Of a stretch of DNA of 40,537 bases, positions 8,537-15,355 are shown piece by piece. The notes under the pieces were generated by a model. The model did not search any database. It saw nothing but the letters and a program-made list of their open reading frames with translations, and had not been told where the DNA came from. The position numbers and the translations under genes are program-made. The stretch is from assembly GCA_017471945.1 (NCBI GenBank), contig JAFURH010000054.1:1-40537 (forward strand). Reading direction: 5' to 3'. Origin of the DNA: Clostridia bacterium. Its GTDB lineage: Bacteria; Bacillota; Clostridia; Christensenellales; Borkfalkiaceae. Within the stretch, counting starts at the first letter, position 1, and the number at the start of each line of letters is the position of its first letter.

Positions 8537-9268
8537 TTAGTCTTTTCCTATCCTAAGCCAACAGATCTTCCCGTCCGCTTCTTTGAGGCCCAACTTCTTT
8601 TGCAGGGCGAGCGAGGCGAGATTGTCTTCGATCACGTGTCCGTAGGGAACGCGCCCGTTTTTAAGATATTCGTTCGCAAGCCGTTTTTCCAACTCTTCCG
8701 CATACCCCTTCCGACGGTACTCAGGGAAAATATACAACATTCCCATACTGCCTTCGGGGTGCGAACCGATAAACCCGACGAAATTCCCCTTTTCGTCAAA
8801 CCCGCAAAAAATCTTACCCGCCGAAAACAGCCGTTCGAGGTTTTCAGGCGATTCCAAAGCGTAGTTTTGTTTGACCTGCTCTATTTGCGCGCGCTCCGCG
8901 CGTTTAAAGGAAAGCTCTCCCGCCGCTTCAAACGACTCTTTGCCAAGATATGCGACCTGAAAACAAGTCGTTTCGCGGCTCACGGGCAAGCTTTTATACA
9001 CGGTTTCCCGCGCCGCGCCTTCCCGCGCCACGAGCCAGCGACTCCTCTTTTCAAAGGAATCGGGAGCAAGCGAAGCCAACGCGCGTTCCGCCGCCGATTC
9101 GGTTTTGGCGGCAAGCATTAGAATCCCGCTTTCGGTATGCTCGACGAACACGCCGTTTTCGGAAGCGTAAAGAATTTTCCCGCCGCCTTTCACGCACTCG
9201 GCAATATCAATATAGAAAAGCGGATCTTCCGCGCAAAACGCAAGCGCGGTTTCTCGTAAAGTTTTCAT
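8537..9268 (-). CDS. GNAT-family N-acetyltransferase
   Basis: 243 aa. The C-terminal half (about 130-243) is a GNAT fold: GFIGSHPEGSMGMLYIFPEYRRKGYAEELEKRL gives the beta4 strand followed by the acetyl-CoA pyrophosphate loop RRKGYA, and the end (NLASLALQKKLGLKEAD) matches the FR47-like group. The N-terminal half is a poorly conserved domain, as in GNATs with two tandem folds. Substrate unknown. It starts 9 nt after the stop of the small membrane protein gene, with a GAGAAG ribosome site, so the two form an operon read from the promoter at 9576-9604. Product is cytoplasmic. Confidence 0.85.
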   Translation of the reverse strand: MKTLRETALAFCAEDPLFYIDIAECVKGGGKILYASENGVFVEHTESGILMLAAKTESAAERALASLAPDSFEKRSRWLVAREGAARETVYKSLPVSRETTCFQVAYLGKESFEAAGELSFKRAERAQIEQVKQNYALESPENLERLFSAGKIFCGFDEKGNFVGFIGSHPEGSMGMLYIFPEYRRKGYAEELEKRLANEYLKNGRVPYGHVIEDNLASLALQKKLGLKEADGKICWLRIGKD

Positions 9269-9277
9269 AATTTCTTC

Positions 9278-9547
9278 TCAATGATGTTTTTTATAAAGCA
9301 CGATCCCCGCAACGATCTGAACGACGGAGATCAGCACGGCAAACGCAAGCGGAATGAGTCCCAGAAAATTATGCGAGTCGATCAACAGCACGAGTCCCCA
9401 GATCACAAGGGCGCATACGATCACGAGCATCACGATCGCGCCGATCCCCGCGATCACCTTATGTTTTTTGGTGATGTTCTTTTCGGGCACGACGAGCATC
9501 ATCAGCTCCATATACAGTTCCAAAATAATTTCTATCAGGATATCCAT
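9278..9547 (-). CDS. Small membrane protein, two or three helices
   Basis: 89 aa from ATG at 9547. The open frame extends to 9622, but the promoter -10 box is at 9576-9581, so upstream starts would lie outside the transcript; AGGAG at 9560-9565 is the ribosome site, with long spacing of about 13 nt. Residues 1-20 are amphipathic/hydrophobic, followed by a basic loop (KNITKKHK) and two clear membrane helices (about 31-53 and 58-82), ending in YKKHH. No family is recognised. First gene of an operon with the acetyltransferase. Confidence 0.7.
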   Translation of the reverse strand: MDILIEIILELYMELMMLVVPEKNITKKHKVIAGIGAIVMLVIVCALVIWGLVLLIDSHNFLGLIPLAFAVLISVVQIVAGIVLYKKHH

Positions 9548-9575
9548 ACGCCTACGACTCTCCTTTTTCGGTTTC

Positions 9576-9604
9576 ATTTTATCACAAAGGCGCGGGATTG
9601 TCAA
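9576..9604 (-). promoter_or_regulatory. Promoter of the membrane protein/acetyltransferase operon
   Basis: Minus strand: TTGACA (9599-9604), 17-nt spacer, TAAAAT (9576-9581). Predicted start near 9569, 22 nt before the chosen ATG. Confidence 0.8.
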
Positions 9605-9673
9605 ATGAAAAGGGCGGTGCAAAACGTCCTTTTCTTACTGGAATAAGAGAGATTATCCGTAAGAAAAAGCAAT

Positions 9674-9733
9674 AAAAAAGCTTGGTCGCTGATTTAACCA
9701 TTGATGCCGCCGTTAAATTCAGCTTCCAAGCTT
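9674..9733 (-). terminator. Long hairpin terminator of hppA
   Basis: Outer arms AAGCTTGG (9678-9685) and CCAAGCTT (9726-9733) continue inward with GCTGATTTAAC and GTTAAATTCAGC, giving a long imperfect stem. On the minus strand it ends in a TTTTTT run (9674-9679) followed by a further T-rich stretch. A second shorter inverted repeat (TTTTCTTAC / GTAAGAAAA) lies at 9630-9667. Confidence 0.75.
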
Positions 9734-9754
9734 TCTATTTTAGCTCATTATTTA

Positions 9755-11893
9755 TTAAAGGAACATTGCAAGGTTAAATCTCGCAAAAAGCGCCGCAAGG
9801 AGAGATGCAACCAACGAAACGACGGTAATAAGCGTGTTGATAGAAGGTCCTGCCGTATCCTTGAAAGGATCGCCTACCGTATCGCCGATAACAGCCGCCT
9901 TATGCGCCTCGCTGCCTTTTCCGCCTTGATTGCCCGCTTCAACGTATTTCTTGGAGTTGTCCCAAAGACCGCCCGCGTTCGACATAAACAACGAAATGAG
10001 CAAGCCCGTTACGATATTCCCCAAAAGGAATCCTCCGATCGCCTTAGGTCCGCCTATGAAACCGACTAAGACAGTCGCGATAATCGCAATCAAGCCCGCA
10101 GGGATGAGTTCGCGAAGCGAACCCGAAGTCGCGATGTTAATACATTCGCCGTATTCAGGCTTCGTCGTACCCTCTCGAACACCGGGGATATCGTTAAACT
10201 GTCGGTGGATTTCTTTGACCATTCTTTGCGCGTTTCTGTCAACGCCCAAGATCAGCATAGCAGAGAATACCGCAGGAATGACCGCGCCGATCAAAATACC
10301 GAAGAACACGATGGGATCCATAATGTCGAAGCCGCTCAAAAGCGTTTTGCCCGCTTCCGCAAGCGCTGCGTTCGCTTCCGTCATAAACGCGCTTAAAAGG
10401 GAAATGACCGTAAGACCTGCCGCGCCGATAGAGAAGCCTTTCGTTACCGCTTTAACGGTGTTCCCCGCGCTGTCAAGCTCGTCGGCAATTTCAATGACGT
10501 CGTCCCCAAGACCGCCCATTTCGGCAAGACCGCGAGCGTTGTCAACGATCGGACCGTAAGCGTCGTTAGAAATAATCATACCGACGATGGAAAGCATACC
10601 GATCGCCGCCATAGCAATCCCGAATACGCCGTATCCCGTTCCGCCCATAGGCGCTAAAAGATTGTAGGAAATCAACGCCGAAACGGCAATACCGACCATT
10701 GCGGGGAGCGCGGAAATAAATCCGTAGGAAACGCCCGACAAAATCGTGAACGCAGGGCCGGAAGCCGAAGCTTTTGCGCACTTTTTAACGATGGGTTTGG
10801 AGTCGTCCGTAAAGTAGTCGGTTGCAAGACCGATGATAACGCCTACGATCAAACCTGCCGCCGAACAGCCCCAAATTCTCCAAGCAAATTCGGTGATACC
10901 CGATTCCATAGCGCTAAACAACAGCGTTGCGCCCGCCGTTAAAACGAGGAAGATCGCCGTCGTAATATAAGTACACATATTCAACGCTTTCGTCGGCGAA
11001 CCCTTTTTGCCGATCCTACCCGTAGCAATACCGATGATCGAGGACAAAAGCCCTAAGATCGCATAGCAGAAAATCAATTTGACCGCCGCGCCGCTAAACA
11101 ACGTGTTCGTCAAGGCTTGCGCAAGGACCAACGCCGAAGCCATAGAAGCAACGTTGGAGTCGAAAAGATCAGCGCCCATACCCGCAACGTCGCCTACGTT
11201 ATCGCCTACGTTATCCGCGATAACGGCAGGGTTTCTCGGATCGTCTTCGGGAATCCCAAGCTCTACTTTGCCCGTAAGGTCGGCGGCTACGTCAGCCGTT
11301 TTCGTAAAGATACCGCCGCCCGCTTTTGCAAACAACGCAAGGGAGCTTGCCCCGAAAGAAAAGCCCAACAAAATCCCGGCGTCTTTGGTGATCCAAAGGA
11401 CTGCCGCAACGCCCAAAAGCGAGCATCCGACAACCAAAAGTCCCATAACCGAACCGCCGCGGAATCCCATTAAGAATGCGGGCTTAATCCCCTTTTTAGC
11501 GCCTTCCGCCGTTCTGCCGTTTGAAAGCGTAGCAACTAAAATACCGATTTTTCCTGCGATTGCCGATAATACCGTTCCGGCAATATACGCAATCGCGATT
11601 GCGATATTGTTTTGTAAAACCTCCTTAAACCCGCCGTCTGCGGCGCTTTGCCAAATCGGCTTTGGAAGTAATACTAAAATAATCACTGCAATAATGGACG
11701 CAAAAACAGCCAAGATTTTATACTCTCTTGTAATAAACGTGTTTGCGCCTTCTTTAATGAGTTTTGAAACCTCATCGATTTTTGCATTTTCCACCTTATG
11801 CTTCTTTACCCATAAATATAGGTAAGCGGCGTAGGCAAATGCAATGGCTGCCATTAGAAACGACAGTCCGTAAAATACGTTTACGTTCCACAT
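9755..11893 (-). CDS. hppA: Membrane-bound ion-translocating pyrophosphatase
   Basis: 712 aa from ATG at 11893 (AAAGGG upstream; the frame runs open to 11962, inside the leader). Hydrolyses cytoplasmic pyrophosphate and pumps ions outward. About 16 membrane helices are visible. Catalytic loops are intact: DVAADLTGKVE (201-211), the NPAVIADNVGDNVGDVAGMGADLFDS segment (221-246), the SNDAYGPIVDNARGLAEM loop (442-459) and the C-terminal GDTVGDPFKDTAGPS. At the K+ diagnostic site the sequence is GNTVKAVT: Lys481 with Thr484, the combination of K+-independent proton pumps rather than the Ala/Gly pair of K+-dependent ones. Single gene with a leader of about 205 nt and its own promoter and terminator. 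Ion specificity (H+) is inferred from the Lys. Confidence 0.97.
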   Translation of the reverse strand: MWNVNVFYGLSFLMAAIAFAYAAYLYLWVKKHKVENAKIDEVSKLIKEGANTFITREYKILAVFASIIAVIILVLLPKPIWQSAADGGFKEVLQNNIAIAIAYIAGTVLSAIAGKIGILVATLSNGRTAEGAKKGIKPAFLMGFRGGSVMGLLVVGCSLLGVAAVLWITKDAGILLGFSFGASSLALFAKAGGGIFTKTADVAADLTGKVELGIPEDDPRNPAVIADNVGDNVGDVAGMGADLFDSNVASMASALVLAQALTNTLFSGAAVKLIFCYAILGLLSSIIGIATGRIGKKGSPTKALNMCTYITTAIFLVLTAGATLLFSAMESGITEFAWRIWGCSAAGLIVGVIIGLATDYFTDDSKPIVKKCAKASASGPAFTILSGVSYGFISALPAMVGIAVSALISYNLLAPMGGTGYGVFGIAMAAIGMLSIVGMIISNDAYGPIVDNARGLAEMGGLGDDVIEIADELDSAGNTVKAVTKGFSIGAAGLTVISLLSAFMTEANAALAEAGKTLLSGFDIMDPIVFFGILIGAVIPAVFSAMLILGVDRNAQRMVKEIHRQFNDIPGVREGTTKPEYGECINIATSGSLRELIPAGLIAIIATVLVGFIGGPKAIGGFLLGNIVTGLLISLFMSNAGGLWDNSKKYVEAGNQGGKGSEAHKAAVIGDTVGDPFKDTAGPSINTLITVVSLVASLLAALFARFNLAMFL

Positions 11894-12098
11894 AAATCCC
11901 TTTACCTTCTTGTAAATTATTGTTCTTTGGCGATGTACAGTTTTTATACAAAAAAAAGACAAAACAAAAACTTGTTCTGCCCTAAGTTTAAAGAAATTTC
12001 ACATATTACGGCATTTTCTATGCGAAATTTTACGATAAACCGTTTAAGTAAATTAAACCGTTAAGCTTAATGACAGACTCCACCACTTACTTGAACTT
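11894..12098 (-). promoter_or_regulatory. Long structured leader of hppA
   Basis: About 205 nt between predicted transcript start and ATG. In the RNA, arms at 12019-12030 and 11994-12005 pair over 12 bp with one G-U and a 13-nt loop. A short hairpin (GUUUAA/UUAAAC) lies upstream of it. Further on, a 7-bp A/U-rich hairpin (about 11961-11978) is followed by U8 (11950-11957), resembling a weak attenuator about 57 nt before the start. No known riboswitch class is recognised. Confidence 0.4.
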
Positions 12099-12104
12099 GT
12101 ATAT

Positions 12105-12133
12105 ATTTTAGCACAATTTTTCCTATTAAGCAA
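12105..12133 (-). promoter_or_regulatory. hppA promoter
   Basis: Minus strand: TTGCTT (12128-12133), 17-nt spacer, TAAAAT (12105-12110) preceded by TGTGC. Confidence 0.7.
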
Positions 12134-12245
12134 CCAAATGAACCAACTTTTTTAAAAAGTCTACGAATATTTTTGCCTTTTTATTTTTTTGAAGAATACG
12201 GTTGAAAAAAGCTTTTTCGAATTCGTAATCCACCCTCCAAGAACG

Positions 12246-12273
12246 AAAAAAGACGCCCAAAAGGCGTCGTTTT
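12246..12273. terminator. Bidirectional terminator-like hairpin
   Basis: GACGCC (12252-12257), loop CAAAA, GGCGTC (12263-12268), with A6 on the left and a T-run on the right, so it works in either direction. It separates the hppA promoter region from the RNA region to the right. The remaining DNA at 12134-12314 shows no gene. Confidence 0.65.
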
Positions 12274-12314
12274 CGTGGTAGAGCGAGTAAAATTGAATTA
12301 AACCGTAAAAATGC

Positions 12315-12343
12315 TTGACTGATTATTGAAAATGTGGTATGCT
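12315..12343 (+). promoter_or_regulatory. Promoter of the candidate structured RNA
   Basis: TTGACT (12315-12320), 17-nt spacer, TATGCT (12338-12343) with an extended -10 TGG. Predicted start at about 12350, exactly where the long RNA stem begins. Confidence 0.75.
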
Positions 12344-12349
12344 GTATTT

Positions 12350-12489
12350 GTCACGCAATCTCAATATTTTACGCGAGGAGTACAATTATGCGATTTTGTG
12401 CTTCTACTTTTTCCTTGCGTAAAAGATTGTGTGACAACAAGCGAAGTGCATATCGAGGTGTGCTTTGCTTGCAAGGCACACTTTTTTTT
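12350..12489 (+). ncRNA. Candidate structured small RNA, about 140 nt, family unknown
   Basis: Between a good promoter and a strong terminator. The outer stem pairs GTCACGCAATCT (12350-12361) with AGATTGTGTGAC (12424-12435). After a 5-nt bulge a second stem pairs 12367-12380 (TTTTACGCGAGGAG) with about 12409-12423. The apical part holds a further small hairpin. The terminator is GTGTGC (12458-12463) / GCACAC (12476-12481) followed by eight T. Inside the rod, GAGGAG lies 7 nt before an ATG (12388) that opens a 51-codon frame to 12543; the SD is paired in the second stem and the terminator lies within the frame, so an RNA product is more likely than a protein. It does not match SRP RNA or tmRNA as I know them; a 6S-like rod is possible but lacks a clear central bubble. 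Confidence 0.6.
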
Positions 12490-12540
12490 GTGCCGATTTC
12501 AAATAAGTCAATATATCATCTCGTAAAGCTGCAACAACGG

Positions 12541-12575
12541 TAAAGGAAACAAGGAGTCATCCCTTGTTTCCTTTA
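12541..12575. repeat. Perfect 14-bp inverted repeat
   Basis: TAAAGGAAACAAGG (12541-12554), 7-nt loop, CCTTGTTTCCTTTA (12562-12575). No T-run follows on either strand, so its role is unclear. It lies between the candidate RNA and the tRNA terminator. Confidence 0.7.
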
Positions 12576-12591
12576 TCGTAAATATAAAACA

Positions 12592-12632
12592 AATCCGAAC
12601 CATTCGTTTATTAAGTAAACGTGGTTCGGATT
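12592..12632 (-). terminator. Hairpin after tRNA-Ala
   Basis: AATCCGAACCA (12592-12602) pairs perfectly with TGGTTCGGATT (12622-12632), with an inner CGTTTA/TAAACG stem. On the minus strand a T-rich stretch (TTTGTTTT) follows, so it likely ends the tRNA-Ala transcript, 10 nt after the tRNA. Confidence 0.6.
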
Positions 12633-12641
12633 ATACTGACT

Positions 12642-12717
12642 TGGTGGAGCTAAGGGGAGTCGAACCCCTGACCTTTTGAATGCCATTCAAACGCGCTACC
12701 AACTGCGCTATAACCCC
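12642..12717 (-). tRNA. tRNA-Ala (anticodon GGC)
   Basis: 76 nt including an encoded CCA. The acceptor is GGGGTTA/TAGCTCC; the anticodon arm is TTTGA-ATGGCAT-TCAAA with anticodon GGC; the T-arm GGGG-TTCGACT-CCCC is perfect. Reads GCC and GCU codons for alanine. Downstream of tRNA-Val but separated from it by a terminator-like hairpin. Confidence 0.95.
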
Positions 12718-12734
12718 GTATTATTTTTTCTTTG

Positions 12735-12776
12735 CCAAAACCAAAAACGCCCCGAACGGGGTGTTTTTGGTTTTGG
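12735..12776. terminator. 19-bp hairpin between the two tRNAs
   Basis: Arms 12735-12753 and 12758-12776 pair over 19 bp with one G-T, loop GAAC. The GC core is flanked by A5 and T5, giving terminator shape on both strands. It overlaps the encoded CCA of tRNA-Val, so it may also mark the end for 3' processing. Confidence 0.7.
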
Positions 12777-12851
12777 TGGAGACAACAGGACTTGAACCTG
12801 TGACCTCTCGCATGTGAAGCGAGCGCTCTAACCAACTGAGACTATGCCTCC
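12774..12851 (-). tRNA. tRNA-Val (anticodon CAC) with an extra D-stem base
   Basis: 78 nt with encoded CCA. Acceptor GGAGGCA/TGTCTCC, anticodon arm CTCGC-TTCACAT-GCGAG (anticodon CAC, reads GUG) and T-arm ACAGG-TTCAAGT-CCTGT are all well paired. The D-arm reads TA-GTCTC-AGTTGGTTA-GAGC, one base longer than usual, leaving an unpaired T after G10. Promoter at 12868-12896. Confidence 0.9.
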
Positions 12852-12867
12852 GAAACGAAGTAAGTAT

Positions 12868-12896
12868 ATTTTACTCCTTTTCTTTTTCTCTGTCAA
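12868..12896 (-). promoter_or_regulatory. tRNA-Val promoter
   Basis: Minus strand: TTGACA (12891-12896), 17-nt spacer, TAAAAT (12868-12873); 16 nt before the tRNA 5' end. Confidence 0.85.
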
Positions 12897-12996
12897 CCGA
12901 TTTTCGCTACTTTTGAAAAATTTTTAACTCTATGACAAAATTGCAATACTTTTTCGAGAATTTTTCTCGTAATCGGCATATTTTTGCGTTCCCTCG

Positions 12997-13026
12997 TTGA
13001 CTTATCGAGCCAAAATATGCTATAAT
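12997..13026 (+). promoter_or_regulatory. Promoter of the first AraC regulator gene
   Basis: TTGACT (12997-13002), 18-nt spacer, TATAAT (13021-13026) with extended TGC. Leader of about 30 nt. Confidence 0.8.
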
Positions 13027-13061
13027 ATCCTTAACAAACACGCGTAGGCGGCTTTCAAAAT

Positions 13062-13877
13062 ATGAACTATACCGTTAAGATCCCCTCTATCGACGATTTT
13101 CAAATGACTTATTATTCCTCCGCTCAGGAAGAAAAATTCGTACCTAAAACTTTTCCTCCACACGTTCACGACGAGCTCGAAGTGTATATTTTGGTGGAAG
13201 GCGACGTGTCGTTTATGGTGGAAAACAATCTCTACAAACTTTCGCCCGGCGACGCGCTCCTTTCCAAGCCCAACGAAATGCACAACTGTATTTTAAATTC
13301 GGAAAGCGTACACAAGCACCTGTGTTTTTGGTTTAATCCGAACTGCTCCTTTTTATTGGGCGGTTTGAACGCGAAGGAATTCGGGCGCGACAATCTCGTA
13401 TCCCCCGAAGCCGATCGCGAAGAGGTTTTAGCGCTTTGCAAAAAGCTTTCCGACCCGCCCGAAAAGGCGGACGATCTCCAATCGTTCAGCTTAGCGGTGC
13501 GCTTGATCGCGTTACTCGATAAAAATATGGGGAGCAAAACCGTGGAAAAACCCACGCTCGTTCTTCCGCCTCTCTTAAAAGAAATTTTAAAAGACCTCAA
13601 CGAAAACTTCGCGGTGATCGACACGCTGGAATATTTCAAGGAAAAATATTTTATCAGTCAAAGCACCCTGAACCGATTATTTAAAAACTATCTGCACACG
13701 ACCCCCCATCATTATCTCGAAACCAAAAAGCTCGCTCAATCACGAATACTTCTCAAAAAAGGAAAAAGCGTTTTCGACGCCTGTTTGGAAGCGGGCTTCG
13801 CCGATTATTCCAACTATATCAGGCTGTTCAAAAAACGCTTTGGCGTTACGCCGAAACAGTATCTTACTCAGTTTTGA
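13062..13877 (+). CDS. AraC-family transcriptional regulator, cupin sensor
   Basis: 271 aa. Residues about 20-100 form a cupin-like sugar-sensing domain (PHVHDELEVYILVEGDVSF, then LSPGDALLSKPNEMH). Residues about 165-271 carry two helix-turn-helix motifs ending in the family signature CLEAGFADYSNYIRLFKKRFGVTPKQY. Expected to bind a sugar or glycoside and activate catabolic genes. Its 3' end overlaps the 3' end of the convergent MFS gene by 10 bp, which suggests a functional pair (regulator and transporter), although the MFS promoter is 1.3 kb away. Ribosome site is weak (AGGCGG at long spacing). Confidence 0.92.
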   Translation: MNYTVKIPSIDDFQMTYYSSAQEEKFVPKTFPPHVHDELEVYILVEGDVSFMVENNLYKLSPGDALLSKPNEMHNCILNSESVHKHLCFWFNPNCSFLLGGLNAKEFGRDNLVSPEADREEVLALCKKLSDPPEKADDLQSFSLAVRLIALLDKNMGSKTVEKPTLVLPPLLKEILKDLNENFAVIDTLEYFKEKYFISQSTLNRLFKNYLHTTPHHYLETKKLAQSRILLKKGKSVFDACLEAGFADYSNYIRLFKKRFGVTPKQYLTQF

Positions 13878-15229
13878 GTGTCTTTCGACGCCGCATCCGC
13901 CGCCACTTCTTCCAACGCCTCGGACGGTTGCGACTGCTCCACCGCGGGTTCGCTCAGATCTTTGCGCTTGATCTTTCGGACCACGAAAACCATATAAACG
14001 ATGATCAAAAGCACCACGACGAGGCTGAAAATGCTCGTTACCTGTTGCGCGTAGAGCGGTAACCCGAAAATGCGGTTGCCGTTTTTCTGTATGAGCGCGA
14101 CGAGCGGACTCATTATAAGCGTGATCAAAAATCCCGCAAATCCCGCGAACGTCTGCTTTAAGGCGAGCGCTTGCGTGCGCTGTTTGGGTTCTACGTAGTC
14201 GTAGATCAGATTGATGGTCGCGCTGTTGATACCCGCCATCGCGATACAATGCAACACGTGATAAATCAAATAAAAGACTTTGCCGTTGGAAGGTACGGTG
14301 AAGATATTGAACCCGAACCCGACCGCGGCGATCGAAAAGCACACGATCAGCATTTTCGAGAAAGAATATTTATCCGCAAATCTACCCATCGGCTGAGAAA
14401 ACAACGCGCGCACCAAGCTCCCCACCATCGTGACGATCGAAGCGAACGTCATCGTGAACGCCAGCTCTTTGGTCAGGTAAGTGCCCATAAAAGAAGTCGT
14501 CGCGTAATTTCCGATATTCCAAAGCACGGAAATCAAAATGATTTTAAACAAGTCTTTGTTCTTGATCAATTCTTTGATCGATTGCCCGACGCTCTCTTTC
14601 GCTTCCTCTTTGGGCGCGGGCTTTTCTTTGGAGAAGATTAAGGTAAGGCTATGCAATACCATCAGCCCGAACACGCCGATACCGCAAATGATAAACGCCG
14701 TGCGCATATCCCCCGCCGCCTCGAAATGATCGATCACCGCGCCCAGCCCGTAAGAAAACGCCATACCGCTGATAAGCGAAACGATCTCCTTATTCGCGGT
14801 GAATCTGCCTCTTTTATCGTTATCCACGAGGGACATATACCAATTGATCTTAGGCGAATTGATCGCGTTATGTATGATATGCGCCGCCAAAAGCGAGCCG
14901 ACGAACAGCACCGTTTTCGCCGTGGTCGAGAAATCGAACACGGGAATCAAATAAATCATTGCAAAAAGCGCTTGACTGACGATATGCAAAAGGGTTACCC
15001 AACGCTTGACGGGGCGTTTGTTCGCGAGGAAAATCGCGATCAATTGAAACCCGCACCCGAGCGACACGAAGGACGACAAGATCCCCGTTACGCTGTCCGA
15101 AAGCCCGATATACGAAGCGAGCTTAGCCAAATACACCGTACCCACCGAAAGCGCGACGAAATATTCGAGCGCGGCTTCGAGAATGTACAGAAACCTACTG
15201 AATTTGTAAATATCTTTTTTCTGTTCCAT
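13868..15229 (-). CDS. MFS transporter
   Basis: 453 aa with about 12 membrane helices and a central loop (about 205-225, KEKPAPKEEAKES) as in the major facilitator superfamily. The region after TM2 has the basic NKRPVKRW loop and a second-half counterpart MGRFADKYSFSK. The C-terminus is a polar, acidic tail (about 425-453). Substrate cannot be read; the neighbouring mannonate genes and AraC regulator make a sugar acid or glycoside reasonable. There is no ribosome site upstream, and a -10 box with extended TGC ends only 6 nt before the ATG, so the transcript may be leaderless. Confidence 0.85.
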   Translation of the reverse strand: MEQKKDIYKFSRFLYILEAALEYFVALSVGTVYLAKLASYIGLSDSVTGILSSFVSLGCGFQLIAIFLANKRPVKRWVTLLHIVSQALFAMIYLIPVFDFSTTAKTVLFVGSLLAAHIIHNAINSPKINWYMSLVDNDKRGRFTANKEIVSLISGMAFSYGLGAVIDHFEAAGDMRTAFIICGIGVFGLMVLHSLTLIFSKEKPAPKEEAKESVGQSIKELIKNKDLFKIILISVLWNIGNYATTSFMGTYLTKELAFTMTFASIVTMVGSLVRALFSQPMGRFADKYSFSKMLIVCFSIAAVGFGFNIFTVPSNGKVFYLIYHVLHCIAMAGINSATINLIYDYVEPKQRTQALALKQTFAGFAGFLITLIMSPLVALIQKNGNRIFGLPLYAQQVTSIFSLVVVLLIIVYMVFVVRKIKRKDLSEPAVEQSQPSEALEEVAADAASKDTQN

Positions 15230-15235
15230 ACTATC

Positions 15236-15241
15236 ATAATA
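15236..15241 (-). promoter_or_regulatory. -10 box of the MFS gene directly before its ATG
   Basis: TGC-TATTAT on the minus strand; the predicted start coincides with the A of the ATG at 15229. No clear -35. Confidence 0.45.
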
Positions 15242-15308
15242 GCACGTTTTGAAGAAAAAATATTTGCAAAAACTTTCACGGAATATTCATTTCCGTTCAA
15301 CTTTATCG

Positions 15309-15340
15309 AAAAAGCCCTCCTTTTGCAAGGAAGGCTTTTA
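15309..15340 (-). terminator. Terminator of the uxuA-SDR operon
   Basis: Minus strand stem AAAGCCTTCCTT / AAGGAGGGCTTT with loop GCAA (one G-T pair), followed by T-rich DNA; 15 nt after the SDR stop codon. Confidence 0.85.
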
Positions 15341-15355
15341 TTTCCGATGGAATTT

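Noticed and set aside
12334-12543. 69-aa plus-strand frame over the RNA candidate
   Set aside because: Its first codons lie upstream of the predicted transcript start, and a strong terminator lies inside the frame. A shorter version from the ATG at 12388 has a good SD and is kept only as a possibility within the RNA entry.
12650-12835. 61-aa minus-strand open frame
   Set aside because: It lies across both tRNA genes and the hairpin between them; the protein is a translation of tRNA sequence.
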